This document shows positions 1-8,298 of a stretch of 64,000 nt of DNA, piece by piece (position 1 is the first letter of the stretch; each line of letters begins with the position of its first letter). This stretch comes from RGIG4079 sp045596365 (lineage in GTDB: Bacteria; Bacteroidota; Bacteroidia; Bacteroidales; Muribaculaceae). Position numbers and translations under genes: made by a program. The notes under the pieces were generated by a model that made no database searches, was not told the origin of the DNA, and was given only the letters and a program-made list of their open reading frames with translations. The stretch spans positions 1 through 64,000 of the forward strand of contig JAZOCE010000007.1 in assembly GCA_045596365.1 (NCBI GenBank), in the 5' to 3' direction.

Positions 1-256
1 CGATAGCTTGTCCGAGAGAAAGGAGTCCTGCATTTACAAAGCTGACAACCATTACTGTTGTTGCTGATGAAGATTGGATGATTGATGTGATACCAAGACC
101 TGTCATTACTCCTTTCAATGGGTTGGAGGTCATTGCCGATAAGAAACTTCTAAGTTTTTCGCCTGCTACTTTTTGCAAACCTGAACTCATTAAGTTCATC
201 CCATAAAGGAACATACCTAATGCTCCTACTAATGTAAATACTTGTAATATGCTCAT
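1..256 (-). CDS. Na/Pi cotransporter family protein (N-terminal part, cut by window edge)
   Basis: Only the first 85 codons are in the window; the gene runs off the left edge. The translation begins MSILQVFTLVGALGMFLYGM and contains the QSSSATT motif that marks the first Na+/Pi-cotransporter (PF02690, NptA/YjbB type) repeat. These inner-membrane proteins move phosphate with sodium, and many carry a C-terminal PhoU-like domain, which cannot be checked here. The start is the ATG at 254-256, directly before the hydrophobic first helix. It is divergent from the two-component pair on the other strand, with about 150 bp between them. The family is clear; the substrate is inferred. Confidence 0.85.
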   Translation of the reverse strand, partial: MSILQVFTLVGALGMFLYGMNLMSSGLQKVAGEKLRSFLSAMTSNPLKGVMTGLGITSIIQSSSATTVMVVSFVNAGLLSLGQAI

Positions 257-374
257 AATTATCTATCTTTATTCGGGTACAAAGAAAATGTAAAAATGTT
301 TCATAAATGTTTCAAAAAATATTACATTTTGATTAAATTTTAGATTAACTATGTTTAGATGTAAAAAATCTATA

Positions 375-382
375 TATTTTTG
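375..382 (+). promoter_or_regulatory. Candidate -7 element of the two-component operon
   Basis: TATTTTTG fits the Bacteroidota -7 consensus TAnnTTTG. It lies 25 bp before the response-regulator ATG. A TTTA at 354-357 could be a weak -33 element. The call rests on motif and position only. Confidence 0.35.
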
Positions 383-407
383 TATTGAAATTAATCTATG
401 ACGCAAT

Positions 408-1103
408 ATGTCTACTGAACGAATTTTGATTGTTGATGATGAAGAAACTTTATGCGAGGTTTTAAAACTAAATCTTGAAAATGAAGGTTATGATGTAGAT
501 ATTGCCTTTAGTGCAGAGCAGGCGTTGAAGCTCGATTTGAAAATTTATTCATTAATACTTCTTGATATCATGATGGGTGAAATCAGTGGTATTAAAATGG
601 CAAAGATGCTTAAAAACGATATAACAACAGCTAATATCCCAATTATATTTTGTACTGCACGTGATACTGAAGATGATATGATAATGGGACTTAATCTTGG
701 TGCTGATGACTATATAATGAAGCCATATACAATTAGAAATATCATAGCACGAGTAAGGAGCGTATTACGTCGCACATCACAACAAAAGATAAATACATCG
801 GAAGAAAAACCGAATATTTTGCAAGTCGATGGATTGATGCTTGATTTGGAATTTAAGCGTTGCATTGTAGATGGTACAGAAGTTAAACTCGCAAAAAAAG
901 AGTTTGAATTATTGGTATATCTTATTTCTCATAGAGGAAAAATTTGTTCTCGAGAACAAATTTTGAGTCGTGTATGGAGTGATGAGGTTGTTGTTTTAGA
1001 TCGCACAATTGATGTAAATATTACACGTGTGCGTTCTAAAATAGGAGATTATGGAACTTATATAGTTACTCGTTCAGGTTTTGGTTATGGCTTCCGTGAT
1101 TAA
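408..1103 (+). CDS. OmpR/PhoB-family response regulator
   Basis: The 231-residue protein has an N-terminal receiver (about 1-120) and a C-terminal winged-helix DNA-binding domain (about 137-231, ending TRSGFGYGFRD). The receiver keeps all key residues: acidic pair D10/D11, phospho-acceptor D53, T83 and K105. It should therefore be phosphorylated by the overlapping downstream histidine kinase and act as a transcription factor. The stop codon lies inside the kinase coding region, so the two are translationally coupled. The signal and regulon cannot be read from the sequence. I did not recognise it as the characterised RprY. Confidence 0.93.
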   Translation: MSTERILIVDDEETLCEVLKLNLENEGYDVDIAFSAEQALKLDLKIYSLILLDIMMGEISGIKMAKMLKNDITTANIPIIFCTARDTEDDMIMGLNLGADDYIMKPYTIRNIIARVRSVLRRTSQQKINTSEEKPNILQVDGLMLDLEFKRCIVDGTEVKLAKKEFELLVYLISHRGKICSREQILSRVWSDEVVVLDRTIDVNITRVRSKIGDYGTYIVTRSGFGYGFRD

Positions 1104-2397
1104 GTTGTCATATCATAAACGACTTTTTTTACAGTTGTTTTCATTTTCGTGGGCTATTGTATTATGTTTTATAGGCTTTCAGTACATAAGAGAAAAAGAA
1201 TATAAATCGGAATTCTTGAGCGCTCAATTGCAACAATACAATAGACATTTACTTGTGGCAATTGAAGACGGTGGATCATATGAGGAATATATTGCATCAC
1301 ATGAAAAACCATTTGAAAACTTGCGTATTTCAATTATAGCTCTTTCAGGAGCAGTTGTCTATGATAATACAATATCAATAGATTCACTTAATAATCATCG
1401 CAATCGTTCTGAAATTGCCGATGCATTAAAAAAAGGTTCAGGGTATCATATTGGTAGGCAATCAACAAGTGATGGTCGAGAATATTTTTATTCAGCCACA
1501 AGAGGAGAACGAGTAATTGTGCGTACAGCAATTCCATATTCTAATACTCTTCATGATTTACTTGAAGCTGATTGGTCATTTTTGGTTGTGATGATTTCTA
1601 TTAGCTTAGCTATGAGTATATTGGCTTATTTTACGACTCGGAAACTTGGTAAAGAGATTGAACGAGTTAATCACTATGAGGCTGAACAAGAGAAAAATCG
1701 CATAAAACGGCAGCTCACAAATAATATTAACCATGAATTAAAAACTCCTGTAGCCTCTATTCAAGTATGTCTTGAAACATTGTTATCAGGTATTGATTTA
1801 AATGAAGAAAAACGTCAGGAATTAATAGAACGATGTTATACTCATAATGAACGGCTTCGACGATTATTGAGTGATGTTTCTCTTATTACCCGAATGGAAG
1901 ATGGTAGTGGGCTTATAAGTAGAGAGATAGTAAATATCAATAATATAATATCCGAGATTTCTGAAGAATTGGCAATTATGCCTGAAGATGAACGATTAAT
2001 TTTACATACAGACTTTAATGACCAAGTGGAAATAGAAGGAAATCAGTCTCTCATAGGATCTATTTTTCAAAATCTTACAGAAAATGCAATTGCATATTCG
2101 GGAGGGAAAAATATTTATATCTCATTACTTTATAATAACGATACAGAATGTTGTGTCTCTTTTGAAGATGATGGTAGAGGAGTTGAAAAAAAGCAGTTAT
2201 CTCGACTATTTGAACGATTCTATCGAGTGGATAAAGGTCGTTCCCGTCAAAAAGGAGGTACAGGTCTTGGTCTTGCAATTGTGAAGCATGCAGTTCAATT
2301 TCATGGAGGAAATATAATAGTCATCAATCGATCAAATGGAGGGTTGAGATTTGAATTTACATTAAAGAAACAGGGTAAAAACCATAATTTGTTGTAA
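1087..2397 (+). CDS. Membrane sensor histidine kinase
   Basis: Partner kinase of the preceding response regulator. From the ATG at 1087 it has 436 residues: TM1 (about 14-33), a periplasmic sensor of about 130 residues with no domain I recognise, TM2 (about 165-183), and a HisKA domain with phospho-acceptor H216 in NHELKTP. The HATPase_c domain has an N box near 329, DDGRG at 361-365 and GGTGLGLAI near 389. A TTG two codons earlier is also open, but the ATG is the more ordinary start and leaves a 17-nt overlap with the regulator gene. It is predicted to sit in the inner membrane and be active, since every catalytic box is present. The stimulus is unknown. Confidence 0.93.
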   Translation: MASVIKLSYHKRLFLQLFSFSWAIVLCFIGFQYIREKEYKSEFLSAQLQQYNRHLLVAIEDGGSYEEYIASHEKPFENLRISIIALSGAVVYDNTISIDSLNNHRNRSEIADALKKGSGYHIGRQSTSDGREYFYSATRGERVIVRTAIPYSNTLHDLLEADWSFLVVMISISLAMSILAYFTTRKLGKEIERVNHYEAEQEKNRIKRQLTNNINHELKTPVASIQVCLETLLSGIDLNEEKRQELIERCYTHNERLRRLLSDVSLITRMEDGSGLISREIVNINNIISEISEELAIMPEDERLILHTDFNDQVEIEGNQSLIGSIFQNLTENAIAYSGGKNIYISLLYNNDTECCVSFEDDGRGVEKKQLSRLFERFYRVDKGRSRQKGGTGLGLAIVKHAVQFHGGNIIVINRSNGGLRFEFTLKKQGKNHNLL

Positions 2398-2424
2398 GTC
2401 ATATTTTCCTCTTTCGTATCTTTG
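2391..2424 (+). promoter_or_regulatory. Bacteroidota-type promoter of the DUF4293 gene
   Basis: The -7 element is TATCTTTG at 2417-2424, with a GTTG at 2391-2394 about 22 bp upstream. The DUF4293 start codon follows 42 bp later. The -33 part overlaps the last codons of the kinase gene. Confidence 0.45.
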
Positions 2425-2466
2425 TTGTAATTTTGTAATTGATATAAACAAATAAATAAAAAAGAT

Positions 2467-2871
2467 ATGGTAATACAACGTTGGCAATCATTATATTTAT
2501 TGATTGCATCATTATTTATAGGGCTTTTCTGCTATATGCCTATGGCATCATTAGTTGATAATAGTGAACTTAGTATGTGTCAATTTCCTATATATCTAAC
2601 ACTGAATGTGTTAATCGGGATATTATTACTAATATCTATTTTCTTATATAAAAATCTTGCCCGACAAAAAACTGTAGTGAAAATATGTATGATGCTAAAT
2701 GTCGCATCAATAATTACAGGAATGTTGATTATGTATAATATGTGGTCGGAGGTAATCGAATGGAACGGTCCTGTATTATTGGTCGTCGCGGTACTTGCTA
2801 TTACGTTAGGAGCTTATCGCCACATTGTCGCTGATGAACGTTTGCTTAAAAGTTATGATCGAATAAGATAA
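2467..2871 (+). CDS. DUF4293 family membrane protein
   Basis: A 134-residue integral membrane protein with four hydrophobic segments (about 8-27, 40-62, 70-90 and 98-115). The opening MVIQRWQSLYLLIAS matches the DUF4293 family, which is widespread in Bacteroidota and has no known function. It has its own promoter in the 69-bp gap after the kinase gene and ends just before a strong bidirectional terminator, so it is probably monocistronic. No catalytic motif is visible. Confidence 0.8.
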   Translation: MVIQRWQSLYLLIASLFIGLFCYMPMASLVDNSELSMCQFPIYLTLNVLIGILLLISIFLYKNLARQKTVVKICMMLNVASIITGMLIMYNMWSEVIEWNGPVLLVVAVLAITLGAYRHIVADERLLKSYDRIR

Positions 2872-2890
2872 GATATAATAATGTATAAAT

Positions 2891-2925
2891 AAAAATCTCG
2901 CAAGATTATTCTTGCGAGATTTTTT
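2891..2925. terminator. Bidirectional terminator between DUF4293 gene and uvrA
   Basis: AAAAATCTCGCAAG pairs with CTTGCGAGATTTTT around a six-base loop (2905-2910). A-rich and T-rich flanks make it an intrinsic terminator on both strands. The uvrA stop codon lies in the loop, so the hairpin encodes the last UvrA residues. Confidence 0.85.
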
Positions 2926-5695
2926 CTTTCAAATAAATTCCTGTATAAGATTTTGGATTTGAAGCAATCTCTTCAGGTGTCCCAGTGGCAACAATATAGC
3001 CTCCATTTTCACCCCCTTCAGGACCTATGTCAATGATGTGGTCAGCGCATTTGATAATGTCCATATTATGTTCGATAATTATGACCGTATGACCTTGTTT
3101 TATTAATCTGTCGAAAGAATCCATCAAAGTATTTATATCATGGAAATGGAGCCCGGTTGTTGGCTCGTCAAAAATGAACATTGTTGGCTCAGGCTTCTCC
3201 TGGCTTAGATAATATGCAAGTTTTACACGTTGATTTTCCCCTCCGGAAAGAGTGGACGATGATTGACCTAATTTAATATAGCCAAGCCCTACATCTTTAA
3301 GTGGTTTTAGGCGACGAACAATCTTTCGCTCTGTGCTTCCGTCACTTTCTCCAAAAAATTCAATAGCTTGATTGACGGTGAGATTTAATATATCATTGAT
3401 GTTTTTGCCTCGATATTCGATCTCAAGTACATCCTGTTTGAAACGTTTCCCATGACAAGCTTCACAAGGGATGGTAATATCAGCCATAAATTGCATTTCG
3501 ATGGTGATAGTTCCTTCGCCTTTACACTCTTCACAGCGACCACCTTCGGCATTGAAAGAGAAGAATGCCGATGTAAATCCCATCTGTTTCGCCCCTTGTT
3601 GGTCGGCATATAAGCGGCGTATCTCATCATAGGCTTTTAAGTATGTTGCTGGGTTACTGCGAGTAGATTTACCTATAGGATTTTGGTCTACAAATTCTAC
3701 AGCGGTAATGCGAGACATATCCCCATTTAAACCCATGAAAGATCCCGGAGCATCGCATGATTCTTCTAAGTGGCGCATCATTGCACGATATAATATATCA
3801 CGCACTAATGTAGATTTGCCTGAACCACTGACACCTGTGACGACAGTTAAGACTCCAAGGGGGAATTTTACATCAATATTTTTTAGATTGTGCTCTCTTG
3901 CTCCTTTCACTTCAATATAGCTGTTCCAGCGACGGCGTTGGCGGGGTGGAGGTATAGATAATTCGCCATTTAAGTATTTTACCGTATAGCTACGTGATGC
4001 CTTCTCTAAATTGCTGATATTCCCTTGATATATTATTTCTCCACCATGACGACCTGCATCAGGACCTACGTCAATAATATAGTCGGCAGCTCGCATTATT
4101 TCTTCGTCATGTTCAACGACGACAACAGTATTGCCTAATCTCTGCAACTTGCGCAATACGCCTATGAGTTTTTGTGTATCACGAGAGTGTAATCCGATGC
4201 TTGGCTCATCCAGAATATATAGCGAGCCAACAAGGCTACTACCGAGCGATGTCGCAAGGTTGATGCGCTGGCTCTCACCACCTGAAAGAGACGATGACAA
4301 GCGGTCAAGAGTCAAATAGCTTAACCCTACATCGCATAGAAAACCGATGCGATTTTTAATTTCTATAAGCAATCGAGACGCAATAGCTTTATCTTGAGCA
4401 TCTAACTCTAATGTGTCAAAAAAATGCTTCAGTTGATCTATAGGCATTTTTACAATATCAGAAATTGTTTTCCCATATATCTTGACATAGTTAGCCTCTT
4501 GACGCAAGCGACTGCCATGGCAATCGGGACAAGTGGTTTTCCCTCGATATCGTGCGAGCATCACACGATACTGAATTTTATATTGATTGCTTTCTACCAT
4601 TTTAAAGAAAGTGTCAATACATGGAAAATCTTCTGCTCCATGCCACAATATTGCTTTTTCTTTATCTGTCAATTCACAATAAGGGCGATGAATGGGAAAT
4701 CCCACTTGAGATGCAACTCGAATGAATGCTCGTTTCCATTCGCTCATCTTTTCTCCACGCCAACAAACGACTGCGTCGTCATAGACCGATAGTGCGGGAT
4801 TGGGAATAACAAGAGTTTCATCAATACCCATAACCTTGCCAAATCCTTCACATCGAGGACATGCACCATAGGGGTTGTTGAAATTAAACATCTGGTCATT
4901 TGGCTCCATAAATGTGATGCCGTCAGCCTCAAATCGTTTAGAGAAATTTAGACGTTTGATCTCATCATTTATCCAGAGGATTATACTACATTCATCATGA
5001 CCTTCAAAAAAAGCAGTTTCTATGGAATCAGCAAGTCGACTCAGTTCATCTCCTTCGTGAGTGATTGAAAGACGGTCAATTAAAAGATCATAACCATCAG
5101 CTGTTTCTGGGCATTTATTAATAATATCTTCAATTAAGATAAACTCGGTATTATGTAGTAATCGAGAATATCCCTCTTTTAAATATATGTCTAACTGAGT
5201 TTTGAATAATCTATTTTCCGGCAAATTTATTGGGCTCGCTATTGCGATGCGCGTACCCTCAGGATATGATAACACAGTATTGATAGCATCTTCAATAGTA
5301 TGTTTCTTTACTATTTCGCCAGTTTTGGGTGAATATGTTTTACCAATGCGCCCATATAGTAATCTTAGGTAGTCATATATTTCTGTAGATGTCCCTACTG
5401 TGCTACGAGGATTGCGAGTATTTACCTTTTGTTCAATGGCAATGGCAGGAGGAAGCCCTTTTATAAAATCACATTCAGGCTTAGCCATTTTTCCAAGAAA
5501 TTGGCGTGCATATGACGATAAACTTTCTACATATCGGCGTTGACCTTCGGCATATAGGGTATCAAATGCCAATGATGATTTCCCCGACCCAGATAAACCT
5601 GTTATAACAATAAATTTATTGCGAGGAATCTCAACATCAATATTTTTGAGATTGTTTACGCGGGCACCTTTTATGATAATATCCTTTGTCGCCAT
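2906..5695 (-). CDS. uvrA: Excinuclease ABC subunit A
   Basis: DNA damage-recognition ATPase of nucleotide excision repair; a dimer loads UvrB. At 929 residues it has normal UvrA1 length. Two ABC modules are visible: Walker A GLSGSGKS at 33-40 and GVSGSGKST near 625, signature motifs SGGESQR and SGGENQR, and Walker B LDEPSIGLH and FDEPTTGLH. The second zinc module is intact (CEEC ... CEAC). In the first, only one CxxC pair (CPRC, after FNNPYGA) is present; the preceding stretch NFSKRFEADGITF holds no cysteines where E. coli UvrA has a CxxC. The gene has its own -7 element and lies downstream of the thiE-like gene. Confidence 0.97.
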   Translation of the reverse strand: MATKDIIIKGARVNNLKNIDVEIPRNKFIVITGLSGSGKSSLAFDTLYAEGQRRYVESLSSYARQFLGKMAKPECDFIKGLPPAIAIEQKVNTRNPRSTVGTSTEIYDYLRLLYGRIGKTYSPKTGEIVKKHTIEDAINTVLSYPEGTRIAIASPINLPENRLFKTQLDIYLKEGYSRLLHNTEFILIEDIINKCPETADGYDLLIDRLSITHEGDELSRLADSIETAFFEGHDECSIILWINDEIKRLNFSKRFEADGITFMEPNDQMFNFNNPYGACPRCEGFGKVMGIDETLVIPNPALSVYDDAVVCWRGEKMSEWKRAFIRVASQVGFPIHRPYCELTDKEKAILWHGAEDFPCIDTFFKMVESNQYKIQYRVMLARYRGKTTCPDCHGSRLRQEANYVKIYGKTISDIVKMPIDQLKHFFDTLELDAQDKAIASRLLIEIKNRIGFLCDVGLSYLTLDRLSSSLSGGESQRINLATSLGSSLVGSLYILDEPSIGLHSRDTQKLIGVLRKLQRLGNTVVVVEHDEEIMRAADYIIDVGPDAGRHGGEIIYQGNISNLEKASRSYTVKYLNGELSIPPPRQRRRWNSYIEVKGAREHNLKNIDVKFPLGVLTVVTGVSGSGKSTLVRDILYRAMMRHLEESCDAPGSFMGLNGDMSRITAVEFVDQNPIGKSTRSNPATYLKAYDEIRRLYADQQGAKQMGFTSAFFSFNAEGGRCEECKGEGTITIEMQFMADITIPCEACHGKRFKQDVLEIEYRGKNINDILNLTVNQAIEFFGESDGSTERKIVRRLKPLKDVGLGYIKLGQSSSTLSGGENQRVKLAYYLSQEKPEPTMFIFDEPTTGLHFHDINTLMDSFDRLIKQGHTVIIIEHNMDIIKCADHIIDIGPEGGENGGYIVATGTPEEIASNPKSYTGIYLKEKISQE

Positions 5696-5714
5696 CTTCC
5701 AATCAATTATTGTG

Positions 5715-5722
5715 CAAAGATA
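5715..5722 (-). promoter_or_regulatory. -7 element of uvrA
   Basis: On the minus strand the sequence reads TATCTTTG, a perfect TAnnTTTG, about 20 nt before the uvrA ATG. No convincing -33 TTTG is seen at normal spacing. It implies that uvrA can be transcribed separately from the upstream operon. Confidence 0.4.
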
Positions 5723-5742
5723 ATGAAAACAAGTGATGAGGA

Positions 5743-6354
5743 TTAGGTAAACATTTTGTTATTTAATATTGCTAACACTTGTTTTGTATATTCAACAGGA
5801 TTTTCTGCGTTGGTAATAGCTTCGGACATGGCGATGCCATTAACTCCAGTTGAAATTATATCATCAATATCGTCAAGAGTAATTTCTCCAATCGCAACAA
5901 TTGGCAATTCAATTCCAGCGTTTCTCACTTCTGAAACGATATTTTTATAATCGTCTAAACTTAAATTTTCTGTGGAGCCTTTGTATTGACCGAGACCAAC
6001 ATAGTCAACATCAACTTTTTTATATGCTATTATATCTTCGGCTGTGTTAGCAGTAACCCCAATAATTGCTCCGGCTCCTAATGTCTCTCTTGCTTCAAGA
6101 GCTGGCATCTTTGCTTTACCGAGGAATACTCCATGAACTTTTGTCTCTAATGTGAGATTAATTCGATTATCGATAACAAGAATAGCTTCAGCTTCTTGAC
6201 ATAGAGGAATTATTTCTTCAGTAACTTTTTTGATATCTTCATCAGAAGAGTCTTCCATGTAAAGTTGAATCCAGCGACAACCGCCCTCTAATACCATTTT
6301 TACTTCATCGATGATGTTATACTTTTCGCTTGGGTGAGTTATGAATTGTAGCAT
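5743..6354 (-). CDS. Thiamine phosphate synthase-like (ThiE/TenI) protein
   Basis: A 203-residue TIM-barrel protein with the ThiE/TenI layout: an IQL strand at 29-31, IDNR at 61-64, GVFLG, and closing GVNGIAMSEAI. ThiE joins the pyrimidine and thiazole halves of thiamine. Several positions normally used for substrate and pyrophosphate differ: the usual QLR-type motif reads IQLYME, the usual NDR reads DNR, and the TxTK loop reads KGSTENL. It may be a diverged ThiE, a TenI-like protein or a paralogue with another role. It is the last gene of the pcrA operon, 24 bp after a small ORF. Confidence 0.75.
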   Translation of the reverse strand: MLQFITHPSEKYNIIDEVKMVLEGGCRWIQLYMEDSSDEDIKKVTEEIIPLCQEAEAILVIDNRINLTLETKVHGVFLGKAKMPALEARETLGAGAIIGVTANTAEDIIAYKKVDVDYVGLGQYKGSTENLSLDDYKNIVSEVRNAGIELPIVAIGEITLDDIDDIISTGVNGIAMSEAITNAENPVEYTKQVLAILNNKMFT

Positions 6355-6378
6355 AATTATAATCTTAGATTGAAAATA

Positions 6379-6549
6379 TTATAAATTTTGTACTGTTTGG
6401 GGTGTGATATTTTCCATTATAGAATCTATTTCGTTGATAGTGTCATTGGGAACAGCCTGAATAGTTTCGTTTGCAGTGAAATGCATTATAATATTCCCAA
6501 TAGCAAATATTGCAATTAATAGAGCGATACTTAGTAATAAACGTTTCAT
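6379..6549 (-). CDS. Small membrane-anchored protein (56 aa)
   Basis: A complete 56-codon frame from ATG 6547-6549 to TAA 6379-6381, in the tight operon 12 bp after radC and 24 bp before the thiE-like gene. It begins MKRLLLSIALLIAIFAIGN, one strong hydrophobic helix after two basic residues, then a short polar acidic tail of about 30 residues (for example NDTINEIDSIMEN). There is no lipobox and no cysteine. The spacing and signal-anchor look argue for a real gene. I do not recognise the family and cannot assign a function. Confidence 0.6.
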   Translation of the reverse strand: MKRLLLSIALLIAIFAIGNIIMHFTANETIQAVPNDTINEIDSIMENITPQTVQNL

Positions 6550-6561
6550 GAGAAATCTAAT

Positions 6562-7278
6562 TTATAATCGGCTATTATCAGTATAGGAGTAATAACTATT
6601 TGGTGTTATGATTATATGATCAAACAATTTTATATCAAGTAATGTTGCGGCTTCTTTTATGCGATGGGTTAATCGGTCGTCTTCATTGCTTGGATTACAG
6701 TTTCCCGATGGATGATTATGTACAAGAATAATCCCGGATGCGAGTTTGTCAATCACGCTCTTTAATAATAGTTTTATGTCAACAACAGTGCTTGCTGTTC
6801 CGCCTTGACTGAGTCGCTCTTCAGATATTACTCGATTGCTACGAGAGAGCATTAATATCCAAAATTCTTCATAGTTGAGCCTTTCAAGACGATTCCTCAT
6901 GATGTTATATACATCACTGCTTTGCCTAATCATAGGGTCATCGGTAACTTCTTCATCACGACATCGGCAACCGAGCTCAAATGCAGCTGCAAGAGATATA
7001 GCTTTAGCCGGACCAATTCCGTTGTATTTGTTTACGACTTCATGAATTGACATACGAGACAATCTCGAAAGCCTGTTGTTACAACTTCCAAGTATTTCTT
7101 GGCTAAGTTGTATTACAGATTTTCCCGGAATACCACTCCCAAATACGATAGCAAGTAATTCTGCATTTGATAAAGAGCGTATTCCTTGAGCAATAGCTTT
7201 TTCTCTAGGCTTGTCGCTATCATCAAGGTCGGAAATGCGTCCAAATCGACTTTCTGGCTCATTTATTTTATTGGACAT
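6562..7278 (-). CDS. radC: RadC family JAB/MPN-domain protein
   Basis: A 238-residue protein with an N-terminal helix-hairpin-helix-like region and a C-terminal JAB1/MPN domain. The metal-binding JAMM motif is complete near residues 185-200 (HNHPSGNCNPSNEDD). RadC was named for DNA repair, but its biochemical role is unsettled; the MPN fold suggests a metal-dependent hydrolase. The start lies 1 bp after the stop of the glycosyltransferase gene, so it is translated from the same operon mRNA. The family is certain; the function is not. Confidence 0.92.
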   Translation of the reverse strand: MSNKINEPESRFGRISDLDDSDKPREKAIAQGIRSLSNAELLAIVFGSGIPGKSVIQLSQEILGSCNNRLSRLSRMSIHEVVNKYNGIGPAKAISLAAAFELGCRCRDEEVTDDPMIRQSSDVYNIMRNRLERLNYEEFWILMLSRSNRVISEERLSQGGTASTVVDIKLLLKSVIDKLASGIILVHNHPSGNCNPSNEDDRLTHRIKEAATLLDIKLFDHIIITPNSYYSYTDNSRL

Positions 7279-7279
7279 T

Positions 7280-8278
7280 TTATTTCCCTTTCCTTATTTT
7301 TATTTCTTCATTAATGTCTCTTCCGCGCCCTAATAGTATTTTGCGAGTGAATGCGTTAATAAAACCACAACCATATCCATATAATTGGATAAGGCTTGCC
7401 GGTAGAGCCTTGCAAGCAATCGTAAATGATCTTGTTGAAGCTAATGCAGTAGCAAATATCGCTAAAAAATAGGCAAGGAGTGGTGTTATGTACCACCATG
7501 ATATTATGCACGCTAATACGATTAGGAATATTGATCCTATAACGAATAGTGCAGGCAGGGTGTGAACAATTTTCAATGAGTCGGGATAAAGAAGTTTTAA
7601 TGTTATGCGCGACATCCCAAAAACATATACCTGTCGAGCAAACAATCGCATATTTACACGTCTTTTATGGAAAACATAAGCCTCACGGATTAATCCAATT
7701 GAAAATCCGGCTTGGCGTATGCGAGTGCTCATATCAATATCTTCAGAGAACATTTCTCTAAAGCCTCCAACAGTTTCCCATACTTTGCGAGAATATCCCA
7801 TATTAAATGTTCGAGGGACAAATTTTTCGAGCTGAATTTTACCTCCTCTTATGCCTCCGGTTGTCAAGAATGAGGTCATAGAATAATTAATTGCTTTTTG
7901 CGTAGAGCTGAATGATTCATGTGCGGCATCAGGTCCACCAAAACAATCAACGGGATTTTTATCTAATGCTACTGATAATATTTTGAAGTAATCAACAGGT
8001 ATAACGCAATCAGAGTCAAAAAATATAAAATAATCTCCTGTTGCTCGTTCAAGTCCATAGTTGCGAGCGATAGAACGCCCTTCATTTTCTTTGAAGAAAT
8101 ATTTTACATCCATTTGCGACGAATATTTTTCTACCACTTTGTCGCATGGAGCAGATGAGCCATCTTCAACAATAATAGTTTCAAAGTCTTTACATGATTG
8201 CAGTGATAGACTTTTTAAAAGATCTTCAACTTCATCAATGCGATTATATACAGGAATAATAATAGAAAATCTTGGCAT
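7280..8278 (-). CDS. Family 2 glycosyltransferase, membrane-associated
   Basis: The 332-residue protein has an N-terminal GT-A domain beginning MPRFSIIIPVYNR, with the nucleotide/metal motif DSD at 88-90 and an ED pair in FSEDIDMS typical of processive GT2 enzymes. The C-terminal quarter has about two hydrophobic helices (near 240-280), so it should sit on the cytoplasmic face of the inner membrane and act on a lipid-linked or cell-surface glycan. Donor and acceptor cannot be deduced. It lies between nspC (20 bp upstream) and radC (1 bp downstream). Confidence 0.88.
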   Translation of the reverse strand: MPRFSIIIPVYNRIDEVEDLLKSLSLQSCKDFETIIVEDGSSAPCDKVVEKYSSQMDVKYFFKENEGRSIARNYGLERATGDYFIFFDSDCVIPVDYFKILSVALDKNPVDCFGGPDAAHESFSSTQKAINYSMTSFLTTGGIRGGKIQLEKFVPRTFNMGYSRKVWETVGGFREMFSEDIDMSTRIRQAGFSIGLIREAYVFHKRRVNMRLFARQVYVFGMSRITLKLLYPDSLKIVHTLPALFVIGSIFLIVLACIISWWYITPLLAYFLAIFATALASTRSFTIACKALPASLIQLYGYGCGFINAFTRKILLGRGRDINEEIKIRKGK

Positions 8279-8298
8279 AACTGAGATTATATTAAAGA

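Noticed and set aside
1081..1103. Frameshift joining response regulator and kinase
   Set aside because: Both proteins are complete with all motifs; the overlap is ordinary operon coupling.
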